This document shows positions 51,001 to 62,317 of a DNA stretch of 64,000 nucleotides, piece by piece; position 1 is the first letter of the stretch, and each line of letters opens with the position of its first letter. A model generated the notes under the pieces. The model had not been told where the DNA came from. It searched no databases and saw nothing but the letters and a program-made list of their open reading frames with translations. Source of the DNA: Rotaria sordida (taxonomy: Eukaryota > Rotifera > Eurotatoria > Philodinida > Philodinidae); the NCBI GenBank assembly GCA_905250125.1, contig CAJNOL010000471.1, positions 1 to 64,000 of the forward strand, read 5' to 3'. The position numbers and the translations under genes are program-made.

Positions 51001-54000
51001 AAAACTCTTTATGTTAAAACTTCTAATACCAATATTTATTCCGCTATTTATTTACATACATTAACTAGACATGAATTGGAAAAAAAACTTTTCGAATTAA
51101 TTCAACAAACTCAAAAAGATGAATATAATCTAGTGTTTGAATTAGATAAGATTAAAATAAACATAGACAACGATGATGTTGTTAAATATTCTTTACTTGA
51201 TAAAGGTCAATTTGATTTAAAAATTTATCCTTGTGAAATAATTCTTTGTTTGATAAATAATTCTGTATAGTTAAAAGTTTTTTTTTTTTTTTTTCTATCT
51301 CACTAGTCATGATCGTATTTAATTGTAATCTACATTATTTTATTTTATTTTTTCTTTTAGATCGACGATTTTCTTTCATTAAAAAAAATTGTTGATAGTG
51401 GTGCTGATATTGCCATTGTTGGTGGAGGATTTCTTGGTAGTGAATTAGCATGTGCTTTAGCTAATCGAGTAAACGAGCATACTAAAAATGGAAAACCAAG
51501 TGGAAAAATTGTTCAACTTATGCCAGAAAAAGGTAAACAAAGGATTTTGCCACTATCTTGAACCAGGATAGTATGTATATATATATATATGATTTTGTAG
51601 AGCAATTTGCGGCAAGTCTAATATCATATAAGAAATCAAGTCTTCGTCAAACTATGATATGTTGAGGACCCATATACTGATTATAATCTTTGAGGAATAT
51701 ATATAGTACTCATAGACATTAGTCCCTAAGATGTCCTACGAGAAATTTATGCAAAATTTTTTAGAATTGAGACCAATATATTGACAATATTTTAACAATG
51801 TTCAACGGTCCTATTAAATATTTTTATATACCAATAATTAGTACAACATTCCTAATGAACTAGTATAATTAATTCAATAAATGGAAAAATTCTTTGGTCT
51901 CCAGATCCCTTGAGGGATGAATGGGAATATGGAAAAATTTCTTTTTAAAATGAACATAAGATATTTCTAGATTCTTTTAGAGTTTCATCTATAAATCAAG
52001 CCTGGATATTCGGAATAAAAATTTGAAAAATACAAAATACAAAATAATAGATCACCTTCCTGCAACCGTATACCTGTACTTCCCTCCAGGCATCTAAAGG
52101 TTAAAAAGTTTGCTTTTTTTTATTTATGAAGGTTTTATTCATATCAATTCATCAGAGATGCTGTGCTAATTATCGATACATAGAAATTTTGATAGGACGG
52201 TTGAGTATTGTTAAAATATTGTCAATATACCGACTTCTCTATATAGAAAAACAGGTTATTCTAGAGAATAGTCTTACAAGTTGACAATGAATTCCTCCTG
52301 TTACCTGTAAAACATATAGAGCTCGATAGCATGTAGTTTTTGAGAAAGTTTCATGCTGATGCTTACTTGTTTTGTGGCACAGAATTGAATACACTTGAAT
52401 ATTAAGTAGTCCAAAAATAAATTAGACGTAAGAAAAGGAACCATTTTTAAGTATGAAGCAAACAACGATGAAAACGATTGATTATAGAAAAATCAAAAAG
52501 CACCTATAACTGTATCGAACTGAATTCTAAAACATTTTGCATAAGTGTCTCTTAGAACATCTTACGGACCACGATGTCTACGAACACCAAGAAGGAAAAA
52601 CTGATTTCATGATTCAATTGATTCTGCATGATTTTACTGACCTTGAAACAAGATCAGAAAGCTGCTTCCAGGCCTTCAAAATCATTGGAATCACTCAGAA
52701 TTACTTTGAGTCACATGGAATTGGTGCATATCTAATTCCATGTGATTCCAAGTGATTCTGAGTGATTCTGAAGGTCTGGAAGCAGCTTTTCCTCCTTGAC
52801 GAGCACCATATATTAGGGATGTACAGCTCACACTCATGTGAGCGTGAGCGCTTCGGTACTTCGAATATGCGAGTCACCTATAAGATTCGATCCGTTTTCA
52901 CTTGTGTTCATTAAAGCTGTACACTCCCGCCATCGACCAATCAGACTCGAGAAAGATGTTTCTCAGCTATTGTAAGAATAAAACATACTGTTGTTCGGAT
53001 CATATGAAAGAGGACCTCGGATAGCCTTCGGATCAGCCCGCACAACACCATGTTTTGTCCTTACAAAAGAGAAAAAAATCGACTAAAATCCGATTGGCCA
53101 TTGATCAATCAATCACACTTTAGTAGAGTTTTCCTCTATTGTGAGGACAAAATATCGTGTTGTTCGGACCGATCAGGAGGTTCTTTGAGACCTTCTTTTA
53201 TTTGATCTGAACAACACTATTTTTTGTCCTTACAATAGCTGAAGATCAGCTTTCTCGAATGTGATTGGTCAGTAGTGTGGTGTCCAGCTCAGATTGATGA
53301 GCGCCCATGCGGTTGAGCTGTACATCTCTGCCATATATACGTATTTCTCCAGGATAATAACCAGTACACGGATATTCAGCAAATCAACATTTGAGAAAGA
53401 CTTGATTTCTTTAACACTATTCGATTCGTCGTAAATTGTTCGACAAAACTATATATATATATATATATGATATCCTGATCCAAGATAAGTCACCAAATTC
53501 GGCGATATCCTTTAATAAATGATTCAATTTATCTTGTATTATTTTATTAGGTAATATTAGTAAGGTATTACCAGAATATTTGAGTAAATGGGCAACAGAA
53601 CGTGTTCGAGAAGGTATTATTTTTTTGATTTTATTATTTCTATTTTAATTCTATAGTTTATTCTAAATAGAGGGTGCTGAAGTATTACCAAATGTTGAAC
53701 TTATTAATGCTTCAATTCAAGATGGAAAAATTAATTTAGCTTATATTGATCCAAAACAACCACAAAAAACAAGTTATATGACGACTGATCATATTGTAGT
53801 TGCTGTTGGTATAGAACCAAATACTGACTTAGCTAAATCAGCTGATTTAGAAATTGATCCTGATCAAGGTGGTTTTCTAGTTAATGCTGAACTACAAGCT
53901 CGTCATAATGTTTGGGTTGCTGGTGATGCAGCATCTTTTTATGATATTAAATTAGGTCGACGTCGTGTTGAACATTATGATAATGCTATTGTTAGTGGAA

Positions 54001-54507
54001 AATTAGCTGGAGAAAATATGACAGGGGCTCATAAACCATATTGGCATCAATCAATGTTTTGGTCTGATTTGGGACCAAATGTTGGATTTGAAGCTATTGG
54101 TTTAACTGATTCAGATTTACAAACTGTAGCTGTTTATGCTAAACGACAACCAGAAGATGAAGAACCACAAGAAGATAATGAAGGAAATCGAGAACAAAAA
54201 GAAGTACCATCAACAGCTAATGAATTAAAACATAAAATACCAGAAAGAAAAACACCGACAACAACAATGGACAATAAAAATGATTATAGTAAAGGTGTTG
54301 TGTTCTATTTAAAAGAAAATAAAGTTGTGGGTGTTGTTCTTTGGAATATATTTAATCGAATTCCTATTGCACGAAAGGTAAAATAAGACAACAAAATATT
54401 AAATTGAATTTGAAATTTCAATTTTTTTGTTTTAGATAATCAAAGATCAACAAGAAATTACTGATTTTCAGGAACTTGCGAAACTTTTTAATATTCATCA
54501 AGATTAG
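48061..54507 (+). CDS. AIFM1: Apoptosis-inducing factor 1, mitochondrial (NADH oxidoreductase)
   Basis: Eleven exons (48061-48142, 48191-48333, 48394-48505, 48565-48704, 48755-48885, 48950-49040, 49111-49272, 51361-51532, 53551-53613, 53671-54377, 54436-54507) total exactly 625 codons with stop. The N-terminus is a basic, Arg-rich mitochondrial presequence followed by one hydrophobic anchor (IYILGGLTGVGIIYSV). The FAD-binding Rossmann motif IIGGGATAMSA, the NADH-binding motif IVGGGFLGSELA and the FAD-closing block VWVAGDAASFYDIKLGRRRV are present, followed by the AIF C-terminal domain (KPYWHQSMFWSDLGPNVGFE; VVLWNIFNRIPIARKIIKD). Known role: inner-membrane flavoprotein for respiratory-chain biogenesis that moves to the nucleus in cell death. 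Intron 49273-51360 contains a full TFCP2-like gene; intron 51533-53550 is almost entirely transposon. The start codon immediately follows a splice-acceptor-like CAG. Confidence 0.95.
49627..51270 (+). CDS. TFCP2: Intronless TFCP2/Grainyhead-family transcription factor nested in AIF intron 7
   Basis: One uninterrupted 547-residue frame with a true ATG. After a Ser-rich N-terminus, the CP2 DNA-binding domain runs about residues 120-300. It shows YLNQGQPYEIKF, IPNAVEIVWD, FKCTSTDFAHKRHGGEKGIP, LRIQIDTYNEND, CCCKIQLFRLKGAQRKNKAD and the ERTTI-like end LEHTILQPC. A SAM-like domain (EEVLNWLNNNNFSSVVNRFQ ... LLRLTMNDIRRICNGDD, about 400-455) and a C-terminal ubiquitin-like oligomerisation region follow, as in TFCP2/UBP1 rather than in GRHL. 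The order and length (vertebrate TFCP2 is about 500 residues) are complete. It sits in sense orientation inside AIF, with only 90 bases between its stop and the next AIF exon. A TATATATATATAAAAA stretch lies about 35 bases before the ATG. No frame breaks are seen, so it looks functional; absence of introns suggests origin by retroposition. Confidence 0.9.
   Translation: MLNESTLSTILLRIEHLFDGQSSSPTSSSSSSHKILQRNTENLFPISTSDDFLSDLTLSNDIVDELDCYLKNGDDLSNSSHTSSPIIPPSSISLIQQTSSQFEFILNALTSSSARINEETTTYLNQGQPYEIKFCVNNTSPSENILPTFYRSILRLCFWDKILQNQERELIQKWLNEYQSTSLFDIDMNLTYGILSIIRARQIPNAVEIVWDTSTTPSLFIRFKCTSTDFAHKRHGGEKGIPLRIQIDTYNENDVDDIKHLYSCCCKIQLFRLKGAQRKNKADKIRIEKLNIDQRRQYQTILEHTILQPCIVLPLYTLNLLSLSYSPDDLSNVYTQSTMTTENITVENENCNKKLQEKRKNNVGYLSSSLSDIKHSYSDLQNNEVKITTKITVQSSCEEVLNWLNNNNFSSVVNRFQHYTGIDLLRLTMNDIRRICNGDDSISIRLYNQLHEIVVAPLKTLYVKTSNTNIYSAIYLHTLTRHELEKKLFELIQQTQKDEYNLVFELDKIKINIDNDDVVKYSLLDKGQFDLKIYPCEIILCLINNSV
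52656..52792. repeat. Short palindromic element, about 137 bp
   Basis: The arms AGAAAGCTGCTTCCAGGCCT... and, inverted, GGAAAAGCTGCTTCCAGACCT... pair over about 60 bases. The arms are built from repeated GATTCTGAGT/GATTCCAAGT units. It ends about 20 bases before the hAT-type insert. It may be an independent foldback element. Confidence 0.6.
52814..53330. mobile_element. hAT-type MITE, 517 bp, with perfect 8-bp target duplication
   Basis: The left end TAGGGATGTACAGCTCA and the right end, inverted, CAGAGATGTACAGCTCA are hAT-style termini. Perfect direct 8-mers CCATATAT flank it at 52806-52813 and 53331-53338. Inner arms also pair: ACCAATCAGACTCGAGAAAG with ACCAATCACATTCGAGAAAG, and CAGCTATTGTAAGAATAAAA with CAGCTATTGTAAGGACAAAA. 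There is no coding capacity. The intact duplication indicates a fairly recent insertion. Confidence 0.85.
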
Positions 54508-56821
54508 TCTAGTGCTTTTCTTTTTCTATTTCAGTGATTTACACTGATAGTTACTTATATGCCACATGATCTTTCCTATTTAACTTTAGGTTAAATCTAA
54601 ACTTTTGTGATTTGAAATAAACAAAAATACTATTTCAATTTTTCACGAATTCATGATTTCATTTTCATTTCAATTCGATGCCTATCATTTACATGTACAA
54701 TGAAACCTGTATTAGTTGAACCACTCGCACTTTGAACAAAGTGTCGGTCTTATGAAGCAATTTTTGCTGAAAATATATCTTCTATAGATAAACATTTCTC
54801 AATAGTAAATACTTTTCAGAAGTTCCAACGGTGTTCATCTACGAAAGATTGTACTATATTAAAATTATTCTAAAATAAACACAATAATTTTTACTAGAAA
54901 TATTTTCAATTCAATCGATTATAAATAATAAAAAGAACGCTATATTATACTGAAATTTTTGAGTGAGAAACTGACTTGATCAATTTTCTCAGCAAATGTT
55001 TTCATTTTACTTTGTTGCGATAGATCGAAATATAAATTTTTTTGTTACATATTCTGTTCGTTTTTTGACTTGAATTGTCAATAAAATATGAAAGCTTTAA
55101 GTGAAGAAAATTATGAAATATAGAAAAATGATCAATACTTCAATGTTGCATTAGTGAAAATTAGACATGCAAGCTGAGCAACTGATCCGCCGCCACTGTG
55201 ACTCCAAAAAAGAGACTCAATTTTCGAAAACTTTCAACACTCAAGATCACTTTTCGAGTATGTTCTTCTTATAAAAATAAAGCAAAAAGAAATCTACTTT
55301 TAACTGACTTTTTATGATTTAAAGTTAATTAAAATCAAATGAAATCTATCTTTGAAGCTGAAAACCAATTTTTAATCAGCTCCATCCAGAAATGACCTTT
55401 TTTTAACCTATTTTTTTTTGTCACTTGTTCTGTACGAATAAGTACTTTTTGGTATAGTAACTCGAAGTAATTATGTAGCTGTATATATATATCAAATAGT
55501 GAAAAAATGTTTTGACTAAAACTTTTTATTAGATCGACCTCAGCCGATAAGTATTTCATACTTGACATCAGAATACTTGGTGTAGCAAAGCCACGCAGTT
55601 TTAGCTAAAATCTCGAGTCATCACTTAGGGATCTTCCCTCGTTAGACAGAAAGAGAATGAAAATTTAGATCATACGAATTTCAAACATCTAGTAATAATA
55701 TCGACTTGTTTCTTAATAAAGGTCTCATATATCCAACTCATGAAATGTATATTGTGTAAATGAATCCATAAATAGTATCAAATAAATGGGGATTTCTTAA
55801 AGTTAATATGTACCAAAAGATGCGAGTAGTTTACCAAGACTCTTCACTATTCACATACCCATGGATTAGTTATTCTCTTACTCTTCGAAGCTTTTTACGT
55901 CGGTATTGGGTTTGTCTGAAGAAAAATGTTGCACAAGTGATCAGACTGAAAATTCTATTGGCTAACTCGATTTACAATTAATAATTTCATTACAAAAGGC
56001 TCATGATTATACGTAACCATATGAAAAAATCCAAAACTCTCCATTCTTACATCATTATCACCCTCATTTACTATATATTTACAGAACTCATTTGATGTCT
56101 ACAAGAAGTAAACTTATTCTCAGAAAAAAATGGGATTTTTGCCTATCCAGAAACTTTTCTTGAGTTCCCTCGAGATTTATTTATAGCTCAATAGTCAAAA
56201 GTCATAGAAAAACCTTAAGCACATATTCTGAAAGAGCACAAAACTCTGATTCTAATACATTACTTCTCACTCTTTTCAATGCATTGATATAAATGAAAAA
56301 AGCTAAATATTCTATCGTGAAACTTTCGGCTCATCTCTTATATATTATGGTTTGCTGTGTACACTATATTTTAGTTCTTATCCAGATCAATTATATCCTT
56401 AACTAATTGACATGATTGACAGTCGGGAACAGCATAGAATATGAGATTGTCGTCGATCAACAACATCATCTATACTTTTTTTGCAAAATAATTATGTGAA
56501 ATGAAGGCTGAACAAAATTGATGATAAAAAAACACTCATCTTTTTCAATGATTTTTTTCTCATGTCAAAAACAAGACATTTGGATGATATAATTAAATCA
56601 ACAATTCCTTAGAATTCAATTAAAAAGGAATGTATGAAATTTATTTAATAAAATCATGTATATGACAGTTTTTCACATATGAAAGAAGAAAAAAGAATTC
56701 TAAATTGAATAATATGAAACTCTATTCTCTGATTTTCTACGTATATATATTTTTTGTTAATATCAAAATGCACAATGAATTTTGTTCATAAATATGAAAA
56801 ATAATAATAATATATCAAACT
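54508..56821. other. Intergenic region between AIF and the ABHD12-like pair
   Basis: AT-rich DNA separating the AIF and hydrolase stop codons, which face each other. Apart from a possible small inverted-repeat element at 54696-54853 nothing was recognised. Confidence 0.45.
54696..54853. repeat. Possible pogo-like MITE, 158 bp
   Basis: The left end TACAATGAAACCTGTATTAG then TTGAACCACT and the inverted right end TACAATCTTTCGTAGATGAA then CACCGTT share terminus and spacing but pair weakly. GAAACCT...GTTGAAC resembles pogo/Tigger termini. The call is tentative. Confidence 0.3.
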
Positions 56822-59101
56822 TCATAAATCTTCATCGAATATAATGCGTCTAAAAGAAAAATGAATTCGTTAATAAAGAATGAAAAACAAATAGTTCTTA
56901 CTTTAATGCCGGTATTAAGTTCGGTGCTCGATAAATAAGTGAATGTCCATAACCACCATGATGAAATGATATCATATCAATTGTAAAATGAAGTAATTTT
57001 TTCTTACTTCTATTATCATCACGTATAGTTAAACCAGCTTGTAATAATTGTTTACTATGTTCATAAGGTATTGTATAATCATCATCAGCATGTAAAAGTA
57101 CCAATGGACAATTAAGATTTGATAAATGACTACGTGTTTGAAATGAAAGTTTACTTATACGTAATGCTTTTTCAGTTAAACCATAAAACCATGGTTGCCA
57201 ACGAAATAACTATAAATTAAAAACAAAAATTTATTTACAAAAAAAAAAAAAAAAAAGAATCTATTTACTAATGAAAGATAATGTGTTTGTAAAGCTTGAT
57301 GAATATTGATAAATGGTGCTTCCATAACAATACCAGCAAAACTTTTACCTAAATAACAAAATAGATAAAAAAATAAAAATAAAACAAAAAATTATATTCA
57401 TACTTTCATCATCGGATAATCTTGCTGCTAATTGACAAGCAATAGATGAACCAAGTGATTGACCCCATATATATATTTTTCTTTGACCATTAGTTATATT
57501 ATGTAACCAATCATATACATAACGAGCATCTCTAATTAAACCTTCTTCTGTTGGTTCACCAGTTGAATCACCATAACCACGATAATCAAATGTAAAAACA
57601 TCATATTTTAATTCGCTACGTAATTTTTGACACATTCCACGACGAGTAAATATTGAACTACAAAAAAAAACAAAAGAAAGACAAAAATTAAATATTTTAT
57701 TTTTCTCAAATAAACACAAATTTATTTATTAAATACCGATCAAAAGCATTGCCATGAAAATAAATAATTATTGGAATAGTTGATCGTTGTGATACAATAT
57801 GTTTTTGAAAATAATCTTCATCTGTAGTATATGGCTGATCTTGAACAAGTGGAGAACGATAATGCCTAACAATATTAAAATTAACAACACATAATACACA
57901 CAAGATTGATTAATCAATTTCAGTAACAATATTGAAAATTGATACAGAAACAAATCTATTGATTTCAACTGATTCTTGTTTAAAGAAAATAATCTTATGA
58001 GATTCTCTTAATACGAGTCAAATATTACTTATTCATTGTGCTGTTTTATTTAAGGAAACCCATCTTTTGAATGTTAATATCAAAATTTTTTCGATTTTTT
58101 GTTTCTCATAGCTAAAATACCTTCAAAGTGTTCTCTATCAAATGCCATGTGCGATTATTCTTTACATGCAAAATTCTCCTAATGAAAATGATGATTTCTC
58201 ATTCAAAAAAGTCTTGATACATATTCTCAAAATTAATTTTTGAACAAAAAAAAATGAAGTCTTCTCGCACACAGTATGCTCGATTGGGCTCAAATTGGGG
58301 TACATGCTTTTTTTTTCTTCTTCCAAATGTTGTTCCTACAAAATTCAACAGCATTTAAAAAATTAGTACCATTGAAAAAAAACACGTTTTTTTGACGGTA
58401 CTTCCAGTCTTTTGTTTTCTCTGAGCTCTACGAACGATATTTTTTGAAAGGAAAAAAAACTACGCTCTTCCAATTTGATTCCAGATTTCATAAAAAAATA
58501 ACAGCTCGAAAAAATGAAGTATAGAGTTTTGCGGGGAGATCTCTGGCGAGTTTTGGTCTTTGCAATACTCATATCTTCTTGTAATAACCATAGACTCCAG
58601 GAGAGCCAACCCGATCTTGAGGGAGGGAGGCAGAGTCAACCCTTTGGTCTCCATCTAAAGATATCGCAAGAAACGAAATCTGTTTCATTCTGTTATTATC
58701 ATTCTCTCTATTAAGTTTAATAACTTACCAAATACCAATGCGAACTGTAGGTTCAACATCCAAATAAAAATTAAACACACGATCAAGACCAAATTTTTCC
58801 GGTTGAGTAAAATTAGCACCTGACGTCACTATACAAAAAAAAACAGAAATGAAGTATTTATCAAATGGAATATATCTTACAAATATTCAAAAACACAACA
58901 TGTTTGACACTCGTTGGATAAACAATAAGAATGATTGGTAAAGCTAATGAAGCTAATATATATAAACTCACTAAGATAAGAGTTATTTTAATGAAAATTG
59001 TACTATTCGAAAATAAAAAAAAATGAAAAATATTTCAAAAATATATTTTAATACACTTACCTAAATTTCGACCAGCAACGATTAGCACTTGGTTCAGTCA
59101 T
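56822..59101 (-). CDS. ABHD12: ABHD12-like membrane serine hydrolase, copy A
   Basis: Read from the ATG at 59101, the protein starts MTEPSANRCWSKF. One transmembrane segment follows (KITLILVSLYILASLALPIILIVY) and then an alpha/beta-hydrolase domain. Visible motifs are HGNA (oxyanion loop), FDYRGYGDSTGEP, the nucleophile elbow WGQSLGSS (GxSxG), LHADDDYTIPY with the acid Asp, and HHGGYGHSLIY with the catalytic His. The C-terminus RIIFDEDL-stop comes from a small last exon (56822-56850). Vertebrate ABHD12 is a lysophosphatidylserine lipase of the ER membrane with the same layout; the exact substrate here is inferred only. Introns are 50-60 bases except 57866-58728, about 860 bases with no recognised content. 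Its start lies only 129 bases downstream of the stop codon of copy B. Confidence 0.88.
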
Positions 59102-59230
59102 TTTTTTAAAAGAATCTACAAATAGGTTTATTTACAAAGATTAAATGATTATTTATTTTTGTAAAAAAAAAAAGCAATGAGAAAAATAACGAGAATTTTT
59201 CAAACATATGATTTATGTAGCACATTAAAT

Positions 59231-62193
59231 TCAAGAATTTTTCGTTAAAGGTAAGCGTTTGAGAAATGCGATATCACTAAAATGAAAAAAATAAAAATAT
59301 TGATCTCAATTAAAAAAACGTTTATTTTTCTTTTTTATTTACCTAACTAATTCTTGAAATTTTGCATATGAATAAATATGATTATGTCCACAATTTGCTG
59401 AACGTGGAACAGTTATGAAACGGACAGGTGGTAAATTTTTATCACGATGAATTTTAACATAATCTTCAATCTAGGAAAAAAACAAAAGAACGATATATTT
59501 TCTTGAAAAAGAAAATCTTTTAATAAATCTACTAATTGAGCATGATGATAAGGTATAACAGCATCATCTTCTGAATGAATAATTATAATTGGTAATGGAA
59601 GAAATGAAATACTAAAAATGAAAAAAAAAAAAAAAAAACATTTTTTTTTAATGAATTTATATGAATATTTATTATTCATACATTTCATTATTTGGAAAAT
59701 TGATTTTAACAGCTGCTAAAGAATCAAGTGCAGCTTGCAGAAAATATGGATTGATTTTTAATATCTAAATAATAAATTAATTCTAACACGAAAACTTCTC
59801 CAAATATCAAATCAATTTGATATCTGAAAAAGTTCCTTCGAAAGTAGATAAATATTAAAACATACTCGTGTAATTGGATATGAAACAAGAGCTTGAATTG
59901 TATTATAAAATGGTGCTTCGAGTACAACACCTGATGGTTTTTTTAAATCTAAATTATTCGAAAAAAAAAAAAGTCAAAATATTTAATTGATCAGAAAAAG
60001 GAAAATTTCTATACCAGAATGATTTTGAAATAATTTATTCATTGCCCATAATGCAACACCAGTACCCATTGAATGACCCCATAGAGTTATTGGATTTTGA
60101 GGACAAACTTGACGAATTACATTAACGACATGTATTACATCCTGAGCAAAACCATCTACAGTTGGTATACCAGTTGAATCACCATAACCACGATAATCAA
60201 GAGCAATAATTTGATTACCAAAAGTACTCATCATTCGATAATGATTTGATCGATAACGTGTTGCTCTAAAATGAATTTTTAATTTTTTGAAATTTATTTC
60301 TATGTTCATTTACCTTGTACCATCTTGTCCATGCAAATATATAATTATAGGAAGATCATCAGATTTAACATATTGTTTAAGATGATCAGCAAGTGTTGAT
60401 AAATTATGATCAATAGTGATAATGGGTGGCAATATATACCTAGACAGTAGAGAAATCATAATCGGAATTTACTTAAAAAATTGAGAATGTCAAAAAATTC
60501 TTAAACCTATTTATGAACAAATTCAAAATTAAAATTGTTTTATGACTGATTGATAAGTTAATTAAATGAACATAAAATCATGGATTGATATTAGGCTCGC
60601 CTGAGATAGGGATGTATCAATTCCTAGAGCATGATGTTAAGGATGATATTTTATTCCTTATTAAGAATGAAGTTCCTGTGGATTGTTCATATTAACCATG
60701 ATTAATTCTTTTTGCTCTATTCGAAGTTATAGTCAAAATACAAGTTTCGGAACTAGTCAAAAATTCACATTTTTTTAGTTTTTTTTGACTAATTTCAACT
60801 GATTTTGAACCTTGTATTTTACATTAGACAAAACTTAAGAATAGTTTTGAAAAGAGCATTCAAAACCGATCACAACTAGCATGAAGAATCGCTTGAAATT
60901 TTGGTAATTCTTAATACTAGTCATGTGTTTTTTTGTAAGCACGAATAAACCAATTCCTAGCGATTTTTCATGCTAGCTGTAATTAATTTTGAATGCTCTT
61001 TTCGAAACTATTCTTAGGTTTTGTCTAACGAGAAACACACGTCTAAAAATCAGTTGGGATTGATTGAAAAAAAATATATTAAAAAATGGAAATTTTCGAC
61101 CAATTCCGAAATTTATGTTTCGACTACAGCTTCGGATAGAGATGATTATAGTTGATATGAACAATCCATAGAAATCTCATTCTTAATAAGAAAAAAATAA
61201 TGCCATCTTTAACATCATGTTCTAAGAATTGACATGTATTAAAAATATATTTCTTTTACAAAAAAAGGTTTCTAAACGATGGTACTGAACAATCACTTCA
61301 ATTATTTATCAGAACATTGAAAACAGTTTTATGATGATAATGATCACGAGTTTAATAGCTGTCAGACAAACCTAATGTTTGTAAAAACCGTATGAAAACT
61401 ACGATAAATTGTTCTTATGGAACCAAAAAATAAGATGTATTTATCGGTATTCGAACGTTATGAAGATTATTATTTGCAAGATACGCATATTTTCCTTGAG
61501 AAGAGAAGTTAAATTCAGATCGAGTGACCCATGTTGTATCTCCGAAAAGACATGAATTATAAATTTTAAGATTTAAACTTCAAGTTAGTCCGAACTTAAT
61601 CTTAATTTTTGAAATTTTGTCAAATTTCAAATTTTATTGCAAACAAAATCTTTAAGATTATTCTGTTTAATTCGAAATTTCAGCAAGAATACTCATAAAA
61701 TTTTCTTAATCTTATAGAATATCTTCAACATTCTCTATTTTTTTCAATGTTTAACATCATACATATGATTTCTAAATGTCATTATTTAAAACTTAACATA
61801 CCATATTCCAATTCTAACATTTGGTTCTGTTTGTTCATAAACATTAACAGCATTTAATCTGAATGCATCTGGTTTTGTTAAATCAATCCATGGATAATAT
61901 CGAGCTATTCAAATTAAAGAAACATCAAAATTAAATAAGATTATAATGATATTTACACCATGTTTGAAAAAACATTTTTGTTAAAATAATATCACCATAT
62001 AAACGAAGAAAAATCGGACTTAATACAATCAATGATATAATTATAGTAATCATACTAACAATCCATCGTATGAAACTAAATATAAAATAAATATTAGGCA
62101 ATTTTACACAGTATTTATTAATTGGTTTTTTTGTTTTTACATTTTTTTAAAAAATGATAATTTTGATTTTTTCTTTTGTCGTTCTATAGTCAT
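59231..62193 (-). CDS. ABHD12: ABHD12-like membrane serine hydrolase, copy B
   Basis: Read from the ATG at 62193, the protein begins MTIERQKKKSKLSFFKK, then a transmembrane segment (WIVSMITIIISLIVLSPIFL). The hydrolase domain shows EPNVRIGIW, the altered oxyanion loop HGQDGT (HGNAGT in most relatives), LDYRGYGDSTGIP, nucleophile elbow WGHSMGTG (GxSxG), HSEDDAVIPYHH and the catalytic-His region SANCGHNHIY. It ends FLKRLPLTKNS-stop. Exon order and domain layout match copy A 130 bases away, so the two are old tandem duplicates. The large intron 60441-61800 carries a palindromic element. With serine, acid and histidine all present the enzyme looks catalytically competent. Confidence 0.87.
60611..61240. 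mobile_element. 630-bp palindromic element in an ABHD12-like intron
   Basis: The two halves are inverted copies with moderate divergence. GAACATGATGTTAA-type ends pair (60628 and 61212), as do TATGGATTGTTCATAT (inverted from 61164-61179) with TGTGGATTGTTCATAT, and AACTTAAGAATAGTTTTGAAA (60833) with the inverse of 61000-61020. No coding capacity. Lower arm identity than the palindrome at 26131 implies an older insertion. Confidence 0.7.
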
Positions 62194-62317
62194 CGATCTC
62201 GAAGAATAACACAAAGATTAATAAACTAAGACTTTTCAAACAAAAAAAAAAAAAACAAAACACGTTTATTAAAATTTATGATAAAATAAAATATAGTAAA
62301 AAAAATAAATTTTTTTT

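Larger units (their letters stand above)
51542..53510. mobile_element. 2-kb inverted-repeat element filling an AIF intron
   Basis: The ends pair over about 150 bases. Left: CCACTATCTTGAACCAGGAT, a TA run, TTTTGTAGAGCAATTTGCGG, then AGAAATCAAGTCTTCGTCAAA. Right, inverted: TGACTTATCTTGGATCAGGA, a TA run, TTTTGTCGAACAATTTACGA, then AGAAATCAAGTCTTTCTCAAA. The interior has no transposase but contains two further inserts (52656-52792 and 52814-53330). The intron splice sites at 51533 and 53550 lie just outside. Confidence 0.65.
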
